From contig CAJKSU010000145.1 of assembly GCA_905202605.1 (NCBI GenBank), positions 1-7,257 on the forward strand: 7,257 bases of DNA, given 5' to 3'. Within the stretch, counting starts at the first letter, position 1. Each line of letters opens with the position of its first letter. Positions 6,387 through 7,257 of this stretch are shown piece by piece. The position numbers and the translations under genes are program-made. This DNA comes from an uncultured Eubacteriales bacterium (GTDB taxonomy: Bacteria; Bacillota; Clostridia; Oscillospirales; Oscillospiraceae). The notes beneath the pieces were generated by a model that was not told where the DNA came from, made no database searches, and saw only the letters and a program-made list of their open reading frames with translations.

Positions 6387-7257
6387 ATGAACGAGCTATA
6401 TGAAAAATCACTGCATACTCTGGAGCTGGATCGGGTTCTGGAGATGCTGTCAGAATGTTGCGTCACGCCGGAAGGGAAGGAGCAGGCGCTCCATCTTCTG
6501 CCCACCGCGGATGCGGAGGAGGTCACCCGGCTGTTAAAGGAGACGTCCGACGCCTGCCATATGGTGGAGCTGAAGGGCAATCCGGCGTTTCGTGACGTAA
6601 AGAATGTAAAGCCATCGCTGGAGCGGGCGGATTGCGGCGGCAGCCTCAATACGGCGGAGCTCCTGCGCATTGCCGGAGTGCTTCGGGCCACCCGGAGCGT
6701 TAAGGCCTATGGGGAGGGGGACGGGATCGAAACCGGCTCTCTGGACGGCTATTTCTGGGCGCTGACCCCCAACCGCTTTTTAGAGGATAAAATTACAAAC
6801 GCCATCATCAGCGAGGAAGAGATCGCGGACAGCGCCAGCCCTGCCCTGAACGATATTCGGCGGCATATGCGTCAGACCGGTGCAAAGGTGCGGGAGAGCC
6901 TGCAAAAGATCATTTCCTCCCCCAGCTATTCCAAATTCCTGCGGGAACCGATCATCACGATGCGGGGGGATCGGTACGTGGTGCCGGTGCGCAGCGAGTA
7001 TAAAAACTCCATTCCCGGCATGGTTCACGACGTATCTTCCAGCGGCGGCACCTTCTTTGTGGAGCCGATGCAGGCGGTACAGGCGAACAATGAGCTGCGG
7101 GAGCTGCTGATTAAAGAGAAGAAGGAAATCGAACGGATTTTAGCGGAGCTGTCCGCCGAAGCCGCTGCCCACCGGGAGACCATTACCCAGAGCTATGACA
7201 ATCTGGTGGCACTGGACGTGATTTTTGCCAAGGCAAGGCTCAGCTACAGCATGAAGG
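6387..7257 (+). CDS. mutS2: MutS2 family protein, N-terminal part, cut by the window edge
   Basis: The first 290 codons are present and the frame is open at the right edge; full-length MutS2 is usually close to 790 residues. The protein begins MNELYEKSLHTLELDRVLEML, the characteristic MutS2 opening. It also shows IADSASPALNDIRRHMR (146-162) and the highly conserved segment RYVVPVRSEYKNSIPGMVHD followed by SSSGGTFFVEP (197-227). A charged helical stretch at about 233-265 probably forms the lever/coiled coil. The MutS-type ATPase and the C-terminal Smr nuclease domain would lie beyond the window and cannot be checked. MutS2 suppresses recombination in some bacteria, and in B. subtilis it acts on stalled or collided ribosomes. 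GAGGAA (6375-6380) overlaps the recO stop and sits 6 bases before the ATG, tying the two genes into one transcript. Confidence 0.94.
   Translation, partial: MNELYEKSLHTLELDRVLEMLSECCVTPEGKEQALHLLPTADAEEVTRLLKETSDACHMVELKGNPAFRDVKNVKPSLERADCGGSLNTAELLRIAGVLRATRSVKAYGEGDGIETGSLDGYFWALTPNRFLEDKITNAIISEEEIADSASPALNDIRRHMRQTGAKVRESLQKIISSPSYSKFLREPIITMRGDRYVVPVRSEYKNSIPGMVHDVSSSGGTFFVEPMQAVQANNELRELLIKEKKEIERILAELSAEAAAHRETITQSYDNLVALDVIFAKARLSYSMK

Noticed and set aside
1..7257. A search by eye for CRISPR repeats, insertion-sequence ends, tRNA or rRNA genes, riboswitches, phage or defence genes.
   Set aside because: None seen. The longest non-coding stretch is the 78-base divergent gap, and all larger frames are explained by conserved core or sporulation genes, so there is no evidence for an undescribed multi-gene system here.

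Overview
The window is a compact, almost fully coding stretch of a fairly G+C-rich genome. It is best explained as a spore-forming member of the Firmicutes, probably class Clostridia. Oscillospirales-like gut clostridia are a reasonable guess, but this rests only on base composition and gene content. Three genes belong to the endosporulation programme (YlbJ/SpoVV, YqfC, YqfD). The order yqfC-yqfD-phoH-ybeY-dgkA-era-yqzL-recO is the conserved Firmicutes cluster known from Bacillus subtilis.

Layout: on the minus strand, bases 1-1020 hold the first 340 codons of ylbJ, which runs off the left edge. A 78-base divergent gap (1021-1098) separates it from a plus-strand series that fills the rest of the window: yqfC (1099-1374), yqfD (1371-2549), phoH (2562-3563), ybeY (3560-4054), dgkA (4064-4543), era (4554-5453), a 31-codon yqzL-like gene (5508-5603), recO (5627-6376) and the N-terminal 290 codons of mutS2 (6387 to the right edge). 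Junctions are 4-base overlaps or gaps of 9-54 bases, and I see no convincing intrinsic terminator. This suggests one long operon, possibly with internal promoters that I cannot identify.

How the genes relate: ylbJ and yqfC/yqfD serve spore development in the mother cell. ybeY and era act on 16S rRNA and 30S maturation, and phoH is their usual neighbour. dgkA recycles undecaprenol for the cell wall, or phosphorylates a related lipid. recO serves recombinational repair. mutS2 is linked to recombination control and ribosome rescue.

No mobile element, CRISPR array, rRNA or tRNA gene, or unfamiliar multi-gene system was found. The points most worth a second look are the domain layout of YqfD (a POTRA-like segment followed by a lipoyl/HlyD-like segment), the absence of yqfF/pgpH and cdd from the cluster, the very short YqzL-like protein, the extra C-terminal membrane segment of DgkA, and the back-to-back arrangement of sporulation genes.
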